Below are positions 46,792 to 56,507 of a stretch of 64,000 bases of DNA, one piece after another (within the stretch, counting starts at the first letter, position 1; every line of letters begins with the position of its first letter). The DNA lies in the NCBI RefSeq assembly GCF_018598225.1, contig NZ_JAHESF010000036.1, positions 1-64,000 of the forward strand. Reading direction: 5' to 3'. The DNA is from Chryseosolibacter histidinae. GTDB lineage: Bacteria; Bacteroidota; Bacteroidia; Cytophagales; Cyclobacteriaceae. The position numbers and the translations under genes were made by a program. A model generated the notes under the pieces. That model saw only the letters and a program-made list of their open reading frames with translations. It was not told where the DNA came from and searched no databases.

Positions 46792-47262
46792 ATGGCACAA
46801 TACAATCTCCAGGTCAATGGAAAAAAAGTTCAGGTGGAGGTATCTCCGGATACGCCCCTGTTGTGGGTATTGCGTGATACCCTCGGAATGACAGGAACGA
46901 AGTTCGGATGTGGCATTGCGCAGTGTGGTGCCTGTACCGTTCATCTCAACGATAATGCGGTGCGGTCATGCAGCCTCCCCGTGTCATCGGTGGGAAATAA
47001 CAAGATCACCACCATCGAAGGCTTGTCTGAGAAAGGAGACCATCCCGTACAGCTTGCCTGGGATGAAGCTGACGTTCCCCAGTGTGGCTATTGCCAGGCT
47101 GGCCAGATCATGTCTGCAGCCGCGTTGCTGAAACGCAAACCTCAGCCTACCGACCAGGATATCGATACAGCCATGGCAGGCAACATCTGCCGTTGTGGAA
47201 CCTATAAACGCATCCGTACTGCCATCCATGCAGCGGCGGCAAAGAAAGGAGGTAAATCATGA
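46792..47262 (+). CDS. (2Fe-2S) subunit of a molybdenum hydroxylase (IorA-like)
   Basis: 156 residues carrying two [2Fe-2S] clusters. Plant-ferredoxin cluster ligands are C40, C45, C48 and C60 ([14 protein letters not shown]); the second cluster uses C98, C101, C133 and C135 ([18 protein letters not shown]). It passes electrons from the molybdenum subunit to an external acceptor. The stop overlaps the next start (ATGA), and a strong Shine-Dalgarno AAAGGAGGT lies in its own last codons. Confidence 0.96.
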   Translation: MAQYNLQVNGKKVQVEVSPDTPLLWVLRDTLGMTGTKFGCGIAQCGACTVHLNDNAVRSCSLPVSSVGNNKITTIEGLSEKGDHPVQLAWDEADVPQCGYCQAGQIMSAAALLKRKPQPTDQDIDTAMAGNICRCGTYKRIRTAIHAAAAKKGGKS

Positions 47263-49403
47263 GCGCTTCAATCGTTTCAAGAAGATCATTCCTCAAGGTC
47301 AGCACACTGGCTGGCGGAGGACTTATGCTGGCCTTCAACGGCCTTGACAAAGTGCTGGCAGGTACAGTAGCAGAAGATGTGTTGTTTGCGCCAAATGCTT
47401 ATATCAAGATCGCTTCCAATGGCATTGTCACATTGATGGCGACCAACCCGGAGATCGGCCAGGGCGTTAAGACTTCGCTGCCGATGCTGGTGGCCGAAGA
47501 GCTCGATGTAGATTGGCAAAAGGTAGTGATCGAACAAGCTCCGCTGGACACCGTGAAGTTCAGCCGGCAGTCGGCGGGCGGCAGTGGCTCGGTCAGAAGT
47601 AGTTGGGAACCGTTCCGCAAAGCAGGAGCCGCCGCCAGAAAAATGCTGGTGGATGCAGCAGCCCAGACGTGGAATGTAAGTCCCGATGAATGCGTCACCG
47701 AAAACGGTTGGGTGATCCATAAGCCCTCCGGTAAAAAGCTTGAGTATGGCGCGCTCGCCTCGAAGGCATCCGGCATGACAGTTCCCACAGAAGTAACACT
47801 CAAGGATCCGAAAGACTACAAGCTCATCGGCAAACGCATCCCCAACGTAGACAATAAAAAGATCGCCACAGGCAAGCAGCCTTTCGGCATTGATACAAAG
47901 AGAGAAGGCATGCTGTATGTGATGGTGGCACGTCCCGCGGCGTTTGGCAAAAAGCTGAAGTCGTTCGATGATACAGCAGCCAGGGCGTTGCCGGGTGTGA
48001 AGAACGTTGTCAGCTTCGATAACAAGATCGCGGTGCTGGCCACCTCCACTTGGGAAGCGAAGAAAGGTCGCGATGCGTTGAAGATCGAATGGGAAGATGA
48101 AGTTGCCCTCGAAAGCACGGCTGAGCACCAGGAAAATCTGAAGAAGCTTACCCAGCAAAAGCATGAGATACCCAAACGTACCGATGGCGATGCAGAGCAG
48201 GCGCTGGCAGGTGCAAAGAAAGTGCTGGAGAGCGTTTTCGAAGCGCCCTTCCTGCCGCACGCACCCCTGGAACCGATGAACTTTTTTGCTGACGTACGCG
48301 ACGACAAGGTGGAGCTGTATGGTTCTACCCAGGTGCCGGCGCGGGTCAGGGCAGAAGTGGCAAAAGCATTGAACATTGGTGAAGATAAGATCAGTGTGGG
48401 TGTGTCGCGCATCGGTGGAGGCTTTGGTCGGCGCCTTCAGGCCGATTACGCCATCGAAGCCGCGAAGATCTCACAACTTGCAAAATCGCCCGTGCAGGTG
48501 ATGTGGACCCGTGAAGATGATATGCAGGGTGGATATTACCGTCCTGCGGGCATGTACCGATATCGCGCGGCCATTGATCAGAACAATGAGCTTTCCGCAT
48601 GGTATCTCGTGGCGTCGTCAGTGAACCAGGACAACGCATCGCGACAGGATAATTTCCCCGCCGGTGCCATTCCTAACTTCAGGGTTGACAGTCACAGGCT
48701 GAACTCTGCTATATCAACAGGGCCGTGGCGTGCGCCCAATCATAACTTCCTCGCATTCTCCGAAGAAAGCTTCTTGGACGAGATCGCCACCGAGCTGAAG
48801 AAAGATACCGTGGCGTTCAGGCTCGAGCTGCTGGATCGCGCCAAGAGCAATCCTGCCGGCAAGCTTACTTATGATGTAGACCGTTATAAAGCTGTGATCA
48901 AACTGGCTGCAGAAATGGGCAAGTGGGGCACACCAGCAGGCAAAGGTATCTTTAAAGGTTTTGCTTCACACTTTTCATTCGGGAGTTATGCTGCCCAGGT
49001 GGCGGAGATCTCCATCACGGGTGGAAAGCTGAAAGTGCACAAGATCTATTGTGCCATCGATTGTGGAAGGGTGATCAACCTCAGCGGTGCAGAAACGCAG
49101 GTGGAAGGAGGTATCATCGATGGCCTGGGCCACGCATTATACGGTGAGCTGCTCTTCGAAAAAGGAGCTACCGTTCAGAAGAACTTCAATACTTACAAGC
49201 TGATCCGCATGCCCGATGCTCCGGCCATTGAAGTGAGGTTTATCGACAGCAATGAAAATCCGCAAGGTCTTGGAGAGCCAGGACTTCCACCGGTAGCTGC
49301 TGCTGTGAACAACGCTATTTTCAATGCTACGGGTCAACGCATCAGAAGACTGCCCTTGTCACTGGCAACGCTGCTCAGCGATCAGGTAGACAGGAACAGG
49401 TAA
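47259..49403 (+). CDS. Molybdopterin-binding subunit, Tat-exported (IorB-like)
   Basis: 714 residues of the xanthine dehydrogenase/aldehyde oxidase family. The N-terminus has a twin-arginine signal ([18 protein letters not shown]), so the heterodimer is likely moved folded to the periplasm. [16 protein letters not shown] and [10 protein letters not shown] lie at the cofactor site; [19 protein letters not shown] contains the conserved catalytic Glu. Closest type is isoquinoline 1-oxidoreductase beta; the real substrate (an aldehyde or N-heterocycle) is not known. No cytochrome c subunit gene follows. Confidence 0.95.
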   Translation: MSASIVSRRSFLKVSTLAGGGLMLAFNGLDKVLAGTVAEDVLFAPNAYIKIASNGIVTLMATNPEIGQGVKTSLPMLVAEELDVDWQKVVIEQAPLDTVKFSRQSAGGSGSVRSSWEPFRKAGAAARKMLVDAAAQTWNVSPDECVTENGWVIHKPSGKKLEYGALASKASGMTVPTEVTLKDPKDYKLIGKRIPNVDNKKIATGKQPFGIDTKREGMLYVMVARPAAFGKKLKSFDDTAARALPGVKNVVSFDNKIAVLATSTWEAKKGRDALKIEWEDEVALESTAEHQENLKKLTQQKHEIPKRTDGDAEQALAGAKKVLESVFEAPFLPHAPLEPMNFFADVRDDKVELYGSTQVPARVRAEVAKALNIGEDKISVGVSRIGGGFGRRLQADYAIEAAKISQLAKSPVQVMWTREDDMQGGYYRPAGMYRYRAAIDQNNELSAWYLVASSVNQDNASRQDNFPAGAIPNFRVDSHRLNSAISTGPWRAPNHNFLAFSEESFLDEIATELKKDTVAFRLELLDRAKSNPAGKLTYDVDRYKAVIKLAAEMGKWGTPAGKGIFKGFASHFSFGSYAAQVAEISITGGKLKVHKIYCAIDCGRVINLSGAETQVEGGIIDGLGHALYGELLFEKGATVQKNFNTYKLIRMPDAPAIEVRFIDSNENPQGLGEPGLPPVAAAVNNAIFNATGQRIRRLPLSLATLLSDQVDRNR

Positions 49404-49406
49404 GTT

Positions 49407-49802
49407 CTAGTAGATCGTGTTCCGGGTACGTGGGAGACCTTCGAAATTCCGTGAAAGGAATTCGTGGTATTTTCTTACGTATCCGGCCCATGCAAAATAT
49501 CCGCGGGTTTTCAGATAATTCACGTCATGCTCGTTGTCATACGCTTCGATCTCGAACGGATTGTAGCGGTAGGCAACGTAATGTCCGTGACCCTTGGCGC
49601 GTGATACAATGTAGAAGTAAGCATACAACAGCCAATGGAAAATGAAAAGCATCTCTACCTGTTGTAAAAAATGGATCTTCTCGTGGCGCACCAGGCGCGT
49701 TTCGTCTTTCGTCAGCTTCGAGATCCAGATGAAAATGAAGAATGATAATCCCGTATAATAATTGAATATCCTTTTACGGGTATAGATCTTTAACGGTAAC
49801 AT
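49407..49802 (-). CDS. Small membrane protein with HExxH motif
   Basis: 131 residues with two membrane helices (IFNYYTGLSFFIFIWISKL and MLFIFHWLLYAYFYIVSRA). Between them lies RHEKIHFLQQVE, giving His40-Glu41-x2-His44, and after the second helix NPFEIEAYDNEHD (81-93), where a glutamate could be a third metal ligand. The arrangement resembles minimal zinc metallopeptidases, yet the protein is very small and I know no characterised member. Convergent with the IorB-like gene, 3 bp apart. Confidence 0.8.
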   Translation of the reverse strand: MLPLKIYTRKRIFNYYTGLSFFIFIWISKLTKDETRLVRHEKIHFLQQVEMLFIFHWLLYAYFYIVSRAKGHGHYVAYRYNPFEIEAYDNEHDVNYLKTRGYFAWAGYVRKYHEFLSRNFEGLPRTRNTIY

Positions 49803-49878
49803 GACTTATCTAACAAGGTTTGTATCTCTCTCAGTTCAATCTTTATACCAAATTGTTGTTCATGGTCACCCGGCCGGC

Positions 49879-50217
49879 CTAACTCCTGTACCTTTTTCGC
49901 TTATATTTTATTCCTAAGATGATCATCGCGGTGTTTACCAGCAGCGAAAAGGCATTGGTTGCAATGATCGGGATGTCACTACGTAGAAACCCGTACCAGA
50001 CCCAGAGACCAAGACCGCAAAACAAAATGATCAGGAAAAAAAGTGAGATGTCCTCCGCCTTTTTATTACGCACAAGCCTGATCAGTTGCGGGAGCAATGA
50101 CGCAGCGGTAAAAATTCCAGCAATAACACCAACCCATTCTGTTGTACTATGATCCTGGTTCAAAAGGCTCGCATATAAACGCAATAGCTGCTTAAAAAAT
50201 GATGCCAGAGCCGACAA
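49879..50217 (-). CDS. SemiSWEET sugar transporter
   Basis: A three-helix half-transporter that works as a dimer. WVGVIAGIFTAASLLPQLIR holds the PQ motif of the MtN3/SWEET family, and three membrane segments follow the normal spacing. The frame has no ATG start: TTG at 50217 (112 residues) is followed by further in-frame TTG codons, and the one before NQDHSTTEW would give about 94 residues, nearer the family size. An in-frame TAA lies just upstream of the first TTG. Confidence 0.88.
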   Translation of the reverse strand: MSALASFFKQLLRLYASLLNQDHSTTEWVGVIAGIFTAASLLPQLIRLVRNKKAEDISLFFLIILFCGLGLWVWYGFLRSDIPIIATNAFSLLVNTAMIILGIKYKRKRYRS

Positions 50218-50286
50218 AAATTACCAGGACAGTACAAGTTGAGGTTATCGGTAAACCTTAGGTATAGAAAATATCTCGAGAAAAAA

Positions 50287-50493
50287 TTACCGTCCGAACT
50301 TGCGCGCGTTTGCCCTTCTTATTCTTTCTTTCATCCATTTATTAATGTCGATTGAAAGACCTGTAGCCGTACAGGCGGCAAGGAAGATAAAGAAAGGTCC
50401 GTAAGAATGGTTGCGCATCATGCCATTGATTCCGGCATACAACATCACCCCCACTAAAACGATGGCGAGGCCCAGAACAGTGAAGTTTTTCAT
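50287..50493 (-). CDS. Small two-helix membrane protein
   Basis: 68 residues from the ATG at 50493: helix one FTVLGLAIVLVGVMLYAGI, helix two GPFFIFLAACTATGLSI, then a basic tail (WMKERIRRANARKFGR). Family not recognised. Follows upstream of the SemiSWEET gene on the same strand. Confidence 0.6.
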   Translation of the reverse strand: MKNFTVLGLAIVLVGVMLYAGINGMMRNHSYGPFFIFLAACTATGLSIDINKWMKERIRRANARKFGR

Positions 50494-50963
50494 AGGGAAC
50501 AAAAATTTGAGTAGAACAATGAATCGGTTTTCAAAAATACTACTTGATCACCTGCCTTCGCCACATAGGTTTATTTTAAAACATACGTTGTAAGCGGTAA
50601 TCCCAATCGATCTGTTTCACGTTACCGGCAGGCGACCGTATGCCATATACCGGTGCTCTCCGCAAGGCTTCTTAACTCATTTGGCCGGATGTAGATTTTA
50701 CTACGGAAAAAATTTATGATCAAATATTGACGAATTATGCATTTACTTACAAACAAAAACAGTAAGCGCTGCTTCGTGCTCACTGGGTGGGCTTCAAGTT
50801 TAAAGTTTAAAGTTTAAAGTTGATGGAGTGATCACCTTGACTGGGACGTTCCTGCATCGGAGCTTACCCGTGACGACTACACCGGTCGAACCGGCAACTT
50901 GCAACCGGCAACTGGCAACCAGTGTTCGAAGCGGGCATATCCCGGTAAACTTGCTTATATTGA
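50494..50963. other. 470-bp gap
   Basis: Mostly featureless and A/T-rich. Tandem GTTTAAA words (aagtttaaagtttaaagttt, 50796-50822) and GGCAACTTGCAACCGGCAAC words (50890-50921) lie near its right end, before the epimerase gene. No ORF supported. Confidence 0.6.
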
Positions 50964-52310
50964 ATGAGTAAACCTCAACTCATGCGCCTGATACGCCCCG
51001 CCGTTATACTGATCCTATTGTCGTCTTGTAAGGCTGTTCCGGAGGCCACCGAACGGCTTGCCCTGGCGGATGCCATGGAGCATTCGGCAAAGAACGAGCT
51101 GTTGAACAAATGGTATCCGGCAGTGATCGACCAGGAGTACGGCGGTTACATCACTACTTTCGATGCAACGTTCAAGCCAACCGGGCCGCAGGATAAGATG
51201 ATCGTGACCCAGGCGAGGCATGTGTGGACAAGCTCAAAAGCATTTACTGACTATCCGGGCACGGAAGACTACCGGCGAAGCGCAGCGCATGGACTGAAGT
51301 TTCTCAAAGAGGTGATGTGGGACCAAACGTATGGAGGTTTTTACACGCTGGTCGACCGTACGGGAAAAGTGAAGGATGAACAAAAAACGGCATACGGAAA
51401 TGCATTTGGTATCTATGCGCTGTCGGCTTATTACCTGGCCTTCCAGGATACATCGGCGCTGGCGCTGGCGAAGGAAACCTTTCGCTGGCTTGAGAAGCAC
51501 AGCCACGATGCGAAGCTGAAAGGTTATTTTCAGCACCTGAACAGGGATGGCACCATCGTGAAGCGCGATGACACCACACCTTCTGCCGCAGAGCTGGGAT
51601 ACAAAGATCAGAACAGCTCCATTCACCTGCTGGAGGCTTTTACAGAGCTTTACCAGGCGTGGCCTGACCCGCTGGTGAAAGAACGGCTCCTGGAAATGCT
51701 CACGCTGATCAGGGATACGATCACCACAGAAAAAGGATACCTCGTACTTTTCTTTCAGCCCGATTGGACCCCGGTAACATTCAGGGATTCGTCAGAAGCT
51801 ACTGTGCTGCGGCACCGGGGCCTCGATCATGTCTCTTTCGGGCACGATGTGGAAACCGCCTTTCTCATGCTGGAAGCGTCTCACGTTGCGGGTTTGGAAA
51901 ATGATACCGCCACACTCACGGTTGCTAAACGAATGGTCGATCATGCTTTGCAGAATGGATGGGATCAAACGGCAGGAGGGTTCTATGACGAAGGCTACTA
52001 CTTCAGGGATAAGCCGGGCATCACCATTATAAAGGATACAAAGAACTGGTGGGCGCAAGCCGAAGGACTGAATACGTTGCTGATGATGGCCGACCTGTTC
52101 CCAAACGATGAGCGGAAGTATTTTGAAAAGTTCACGATGCTCTGGCGCTACGTCGATAACAACCTGATCGATCACGAGAATGGGGAGTGGTACCAGGGCG
52201 GGCTTGACAAAGAGCCGGAGCAAAAAAAAGCACTGAAAGGCCACATCTGGAAAGCTTCCTATCACCAGTACAGGGCGCTTTCAAATTGCGTGAAACGACT
52301 GAGGAGCAGT

Positions 52311-52319
<9 letters not shown>
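50964..52319 (+). CDS. AGE-family epimerase-like lipoprotein
   Basis: 451 residues. The N-terminal PAVILILLSSC is a lipobox, so it is anchored in the envelope. The body is an (alpha/alpha)6-barrel of the N-acylglucosamine/cellobiose 2-epimerase family: NKWYPAVIDQEYGGYITTFD, MIVTQARHVWTSSKAF, HVSFGHDVETAFLMLEAS and KNWWAQAEGLNTLLMM carry the conserved His and Arg residues. Likely epimerises a disaccharide or acts on a related sugar in the periplasm. The last codons (SSRQ-stop) come from repeat words AGTAGGCAATAGGC. Confidence 0.9.
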
Positions 52320-52521
<202 letters not shown>

Positions 52522-52563
52522 TGATACATGTATGTATTGTGAAACCATGACACCTAATAACCT

Positions 52564-53448
52564 ATGATCCGAAGAACCCTTATTCACGCGCTGATCTGTT
52601 TCGCCGTATTTTCCGGAGCTCAGCTCTCAGCGCAAACTTCGCCCGTGCGCATCATCATGATCGGTGCCCACCCCGATGATTGTGATCAGAAAGGAGGCGG
52701 TACAGCGATCTTGCTGGCTTCCATGGGCTATGCTGTAAAATTTGTGTCGGTCACCAATGGAGACGCCGGCCACCAGTCAGAGGGTGGTGGCATGCTGGCG
52801 AAACGAAGACTGGCCGAAGCCAAAGAAGCGGGAAAACGGTTCGGTGTTGAGTACGATGTGCTTGCCAACCACGACGGTGAATTGCTGCCCACACTTGACG
52901 TTCGTCTTCAGATCATCCGCAAGATCAGGGAATGGAACGCGGATGTTGTGATAGCGCCCAGGCCCAATGATTATCATCCCGATCATCGCTATACAGGCGT
53001 TCTGGTACAAGATGCTGCCTACATGGTGGCCGTGCCCAATGTGGCTGCCGATACACCGCCCCTGAAAAAGAACCCGGTGTTCCTCTACTTCCAGGACTTC
53101 TTTTAACGCCCCAATCCTTTCAGGCCTGACATTGCCATTGACATCAGCGCCGTGTTCGATAAAAAGATCCACGCGATGGATGCACATGAGTCGCAGTTTT
53201 ATGAATGGCTTCCCTGGATCGGCGGCTATCTCGATAAAGTGCCGGCGGATAAAGTGGAACGTAAGAAGTGGCTTGCTACCAACCGCGCCGTGAGAATCAC
53301 ACCGGAAGTGCGGGCAAAGCTCGAAGCTGCTTACGGAAAGGAGAGAGCCGCGCAGGTGCAACATGCCGAAGCGTTCGAGATCTGTGAATACGGTGTGCAG
53401 CCCGGCGAAAAAGACATTCAACGATTGTTCCCCATGCTCAAAAAATGA
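52564..53448 (+). pseudogene. PIG-L family deacetylase interrupted by an in-frame stop
   Basis: The reading frame runs 294 codons but meets TAA at 53104-53106, in VFLYFQDFF-stop-RPNPFRPD; the same frame then continues without a shift to 53448 (VFDKKIHAMDAHESQFYEWL). Zinc-site motifs AHPDDCDQKGGG and HPDHRYTG are intact in the first part, after a signal peptide (LICFAVFSGAQLSAQ). Family members remove acetyl groups from N-acetylglucosaminyl compounds. A Lys codon (AAA) changed to TAA would explain it. A sequencing error cannot be excluded. If real, the product would be a 180-residue fragment. Confidence 0.85.
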
Positions 53449-54047
53449 TGATGCTCTTTTTCAATACGGTCAGGAGATGGCCCCGCACCTGGCTGTGGCT
53501 TGCGATCGTATTGATGGTGCTCACAGGGTTTCTCGTAAGCTGGTCAGGACGTTGCCTGAAAACTACCTCAGCTCCCTTTGCCATCGTTTCCCTTGAGCTC
53601 GCATGGGACCAACGCGATGCCGATACGATCAGGAATGAATGGCAGCGCGCTTCCTGCAGCCATGGGAATATCATATCGGATCCAACAGTCGCCGCGCCCG
53701 GTGACATTTCTGTCATTCACACGGCCCAAAAGAACATCCTGGATGACCTGTGGTTTTTAATGGCCTATACGCTGTTCTTCATCGTGTGTGTGGTGAGGAT
53801 CGACCCGTTCAAGCTCCCGGATCAGCCCGTGACCAGGACAACATTTGTGTTTGTTCAGCTCGCACTGGTGGCGGGCCTGCTCGATGCCATCGAAAACTTT
53901 TTTATGTGGAGGTTTATCTCGGGAGAAGATATCCCCAGTGATGCTTTTGCATTTCCGGCAACGGTTAAATTCCTTCTCGTCATTACACTGACCGGTTATA
54001 TTCTATTATATCTGTTGAGGAGGCTCAGATCGCTGGTGAAAAGCTAG
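53445..54047 (+). CDS. Four-helix membrane protein
   Basis: 200 residues, family not recognised. Membrane helices: near 14-32, 103-120, 132-150 and 170-190; the loop between the first two (about 70 residues) is extracytoplasmic, with one Cys pair (C37, C71). Starts within the end of the PIG-L frame (ATGATGATG at 53445), so it was translationally coupled to it. Confidence 0.7.
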   Translation: MMMLFFNTVRRWPRTWLWLAIVLMVLTGFLVSWSGRCLKTTSAPFAIVSLELAWDQRDADTIRNEWQRASCSHGNIISDPTVAAPGDISVIHTAQKNILDDLWFLMAYTLFFIVCVVRIDPFKLPDQPVTRTTFVFVQLALVAGLLDAIENFFMWRFISGEDIPSDAFAFPATVKFLLVITLTGYILLYLLRRLRSLVKS

Positions 54048-54195
54048 AAGAGCACTACTACAAAAATCATTCCCGCCAAAACAACGAGTTACCGATACTG
54101 CCGTTGAACGGTTTTTACAGTCTTTACAGCTGGTATAGTTTTGTTGCCTGATGAGACCGGTATCCGTTTAAGAATTAAAACAAATCAAACGATCT

Positions 54196-54789
54196 ATGAA
54201 ACTATTGTTTAAGGTGGTAATGATCTGCACACTGGTTATGGGCGCTGAGCTGGCATCGGCACAGGCAGCCTTCGGTCTCAAGGGCGGTGTTAACCTCACT
54301 TCGCTGAAGCTCGATGACCCCGATGCATCATACGATTCACGCACGGGATTTCACGCCGGGATCTTCATGCGGGGCAGGGTAGACAAGGTAGCCATCCAGC
54401 CCGAAGTTTTATTATTTACCCAACGCGGCGAAGGTACTTTCTCGCTGGGAAAAGTGGAGGAAAGTTTTACCTACCTGAGCATTCCCGTGATCTTGAAGTT
54501 CTACCCGATCGGCGGACTGAATATTCAGGCTGGACCACAATTCGGGTTCTTGCTCGACGGTGAAAGAAAGTACCAGAACGCCTTCGGTAGCATCAAAGAA
54601 GATATCAAAGACTCCTACAAGAGCAGCGACGTCTCCATTTCCCTGGGCGGCGGTTATGATTTCGGCTTCGGACTGGGCCTCGACGTACGTTATAACATCG
54701 GGGTAAAAGACATCAACGATGAAGTGAATGGCGACCCTGCCAAAAGCAGGATCTTCCTCATCTCACTCGGATGGAATTTTTTGCAGTAG
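54196..54789 (+). CDS. Porin-like outer-membrane beta-barrel protein
   Basis: 197 residues: signal peptide (VVMICTLVMGAELASAQ), then AAFGLKGGVNLTSLKLDD, a hallmark of the PorT-like/OMP_b-brl_2 family of small barrels, and strands to the final FLISLGWNFLQ, whose aromatic C-terminus suits outer-membrane insertion. Function not known. Followed by a strong terminator. Confidence 0.88.
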   Translation: MKLLFKVVMICTLVMGAELASAQAAFGLKGGVNLTSLKLDDPDASYDSRTGFHAGIFMRGRVDKVAIQPEVLLFTQRGEGTFSLGKVEESFTYLSIPVILKFYPIGGLNIQAGPQFGFLLDGERKYQNAFGSIKEDIKDSYKSSDVSISLGGGYDFGFGLGLDVRYNIGVKDINDEVNGDPAKSRIFLISLGWNFLQ

Positions 54790-54812
54790 CTTATATCTGT
54801 ATTTTTTGCTGG

Positions 54813-54846
54813 ACCTCCTGTGTGTATGCACGGGAGGTTTTTTTAT
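54813..54846 (+). terminator. Intrinsic terminator of the porin-like gene
   Basis: ACCTCCTGTG-tgtatg-CACGGGAGGT (one G-T pair) followed by TTTTTTTATT. Confidence 0.85.
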
Positions 54847-54869
54847 TGATGGCCGTTCCCGCCCCGTTC

Positions 54870-54995
54870 CGTTATTCTGAACGAAGCATGTGTGGCCGGC
54901 TGTGGGCGTGAAGAATCCCCTGATGACGGAGCGCACTTTATGAAACATGCGCTCGAATCAGGTACGCGGTAAGTTTCCGGGGATCCTTCGCTCCC
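54870..54995. repeat. MITE-like GAAGAATCCCC repeat, copy 3
   Basis: Runs from GTTATTCTGAACGAAGC through GTGAAGAATCCCC to GGGGATCCTTCGCTCCC; the two ends of the inner part are imperfect inverted repeats. Related copies: 16981-17116 and 38321-38434. Confidence 0.65.
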
Positions 54996-55076
54996 ACGGG
55001 CCATCACACCAGCACCGCTCTGGAGGACGGTCTCCGAAGAAGGCTATGGACAATGCCCGTCAATCAGGGCGACCCG

Positions 55077-55125
55077 TTGTCAACTGCCCCGGCGAATGCC
55101 GGTTGTCAATTGTCAACTGATTCAA
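55077..55125. repeat. GTCAATTGTCAACTG words, copy 1
   Basis: Ends in a 23-bp stretch (ttgtcaattgtcaactga, then ttcaa) identical to 56031-56053. The stop codon of the next minus-strand gene lies inside it. Confidence 0.8.
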
Positions 55126-55343
55126 TAATGTGCTTCAATCCCAAACACCTCACTGAAATACGTTTCCAGCGAAGCGGTTTTGATCTTGGGAAAACCGGGT
55201 TCTTCTACCGTTACCCAGAATTGTTCTGCTTCCCGTGCGCGGGTAATGATATACGTTTTATCGTTTGTATAGGCTTTGACCGATCGCGCCCCTTCGCTGA
55301 AGTGGGTTTTGGTCTCTTCCAGTAGATTTAGCCACGGTTCCAT
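55122..55343 (-). CDS. Small soluble protein, unknown
   Basis: 73 residues from the ATG at 55343 (MEPWLNLLEETKTHFSEGAR). Mixed alpha/beta, no signal peptide, acidic. Family not recognised. Its TGA stop lies within the GTCAATTGTCAACTG repeat. Confidence 0.6.
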   Translation of the reverse strand: MEPWLNLLEETKTHFSEGARSVKAYTNDKTYIITRAREAEQFWVTVEEPGFPKIKTASLETYFSEVFGIEAHY

Positions 55344-55430
55344 AAGCAAAGATAATCATTGCTGCGCCAGCGAGCGATGGTGTGGAACGCAAAAGATTGA
55401 GTTGCAGTCAAAAAGCGTTTAATTTGGCAC

Positions 55431-55904
55431 ATGAAAGCTGCTTCACTGAACGAGATCAGGAAAGACCTTCAGGCTGCCGATGAGGATACGGTGCGGAAGA
55501 TTTGCATACGCCTGGCCCGGTATAAAAAAGAGAACACCGAGTTGCTCACCTACCTGCTCTATGAGGCGGACAATGAGCAGGCTTATATCGAGAATGTGAA
55601 GGAAGATATCACGGAGCTGTTCACAACGCTGCCCAAAGGCGGCAATACCTATTTTATCAAAAAAACGCTGCGCAAGATCCTGAGGTTCGCCGACAGGCAG
55701 ATCAGATATTCAGGAATAAAACAGACCGAGCTTGAGATACGCATCTTTTTTTGCACCAAAGTGAAGGAGGCACGTGTCCCGCTGCAACCCGGAACGGTAC
55801 TGTACAACCTTTATCAGCAGCAGCTGAAGAAGATCAATGCTATTTTTGAAAAGTTGCCCGAAGACCTTCAGGCGGATTATGAACGTGAGGTGAAGGTACT
55901 TTAA
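55431..55904 (+). CDS. Helical cytoplasmic protein, unknown
   Basis: 157 residues, almost entirely helical and highly charged (DEDTVRKICIRLARYKKENT, YFIKKTLRKILRFADRQIR). No signal peptide, membrane segment or recognised motif. TAATTTG-type -7 sequence lies just before the ATG. GTCCACAGACGACGG repeat words follow 1 bp after the stop. Confidence 0.7.
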   Translation: MKAASLNEIRKDLQAADEDTVRKICIRLARYKKENTELLTYLLYEADNEQAYIENVKEDITELFTTLPKGGNTYFIKKTLRKILRFADRQIRYSGIKQTELEIRIFFCTKVKEARVPLQPGTVLYNLYQQQLKKINAIFEKLPEDLQADYEREVKVL

Positions 55905-55905
55905 G

Positions 55906-56053
55906 AGTCCACAGACGACGGCCCACTTTCCACGGCAGGTTAGTAGGCAGTTGACAAATAGCAGTTGACAAAGGTCGGTTACTTGAATCCGAGTACTTTC
56001 TCTATTATTTGATAGTTGTCAATTGTATGTTTGTCAATTGTCAACTGATTCAA
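55906..56053. repeat. GTCCAC and GTCAATTG islands between convergent genes
   Basis: GTCCACAGACGACGGCCC words (55906-55940), then the inverted pair 55947-55972 (cagttgacaaatagcagttg) and 56015-56053 (gttgtcaattgtatgtttg, tcaattgtcaactga). The right arm contains the stop of the Lys-rich gene. Confidence 0.85.
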
Positions 56054-56328
56054 GCCTTCTGCTTGTCTTTATTCTTGTTTTTATTTTTATTCTTATTCTT
56101 ATTCTTCTCTTTGCTCATCTTCTCCGGCTTGTTCTTCTCCTTGTCCATCTTCTCCGGCTTATTCTTTTCCTTGTCCATTTTATCCTTGTCCTTGTCTTTC
56201 TGTTTCTCCTGATTGAAGGCAAGCTGTTCTCTGGCCACGGCAGGTTCATTACTTTGAGCAACCGTATTGAAGGCGATCCCCGCAACCAGTATTCCGGTGA
56301 TGAGGAGTATGATCTGTAAAGTTTTCAT
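56050..56328 (-). CDS. Exported lysine-rich repeat protein
   Basis: 92 residues: a signal peptide (LQIILLITGILVAGIAFNTVA) followed by a low-complexity, strongly basic tail. Two 10-residue repeats (KMDKEKNKPE) and five KN dipeptides are encoded by a 30-bp repeat and a 6-bp TTCTTA/TTTTTA run (about 56068-56110), so length may vary by slippage. Function unknown; such tails may bind polyanions in the envelope. Its stop lies in the repeat arm. Confidence 0.75.
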   Translation of the reverse strand: MKTLQIILLITGILVAGIAFNTVAQSNEPAVAREQLAFNQEKQKDKDKDKMDKEKNKPEKMDKEKNKPEKMSKEKNKNKNKNKNKNKDKQKA

Positions 56329-56384
56329 AAAATCCCGATTTTTGACAGTATTACCCCCATTCCTGGAAAAGGTTACAAAAAATC

Positions 56385-56473
56385 AGTCCACAGACGATGG
56401 TCCACCGTCCACGGCAGGAAGAGTCAACCTCGACAATAGACGATACTGCCGTGGTCTGTCGACCGTGGACTCT
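56385..56473. repeat. Inverted GTCCACAGACGATGG island
   Basis: Left arm 56385-56419 and right arm 56447-56473 (tgccgtggtctgtcgaccg, tggactc) are inverted copies, with a 27-bp loop, 34 bp before ligD. Same vocabulary as 55906. Confidence 0.85.
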
Positions 56474-56507
56474 AAATCCCTGGCATTAAATTATTTCATA
56501 GGAAGGC

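Noticed and set aside
53104-53106. Recoding (readthrough) of the PIG-L stop
   Set aside because: The codon is TAA, not the TGA or TAG used for selenocysteine or pyrrolysine, and no recoding element is seen; a mutation or sequence error is simpler.
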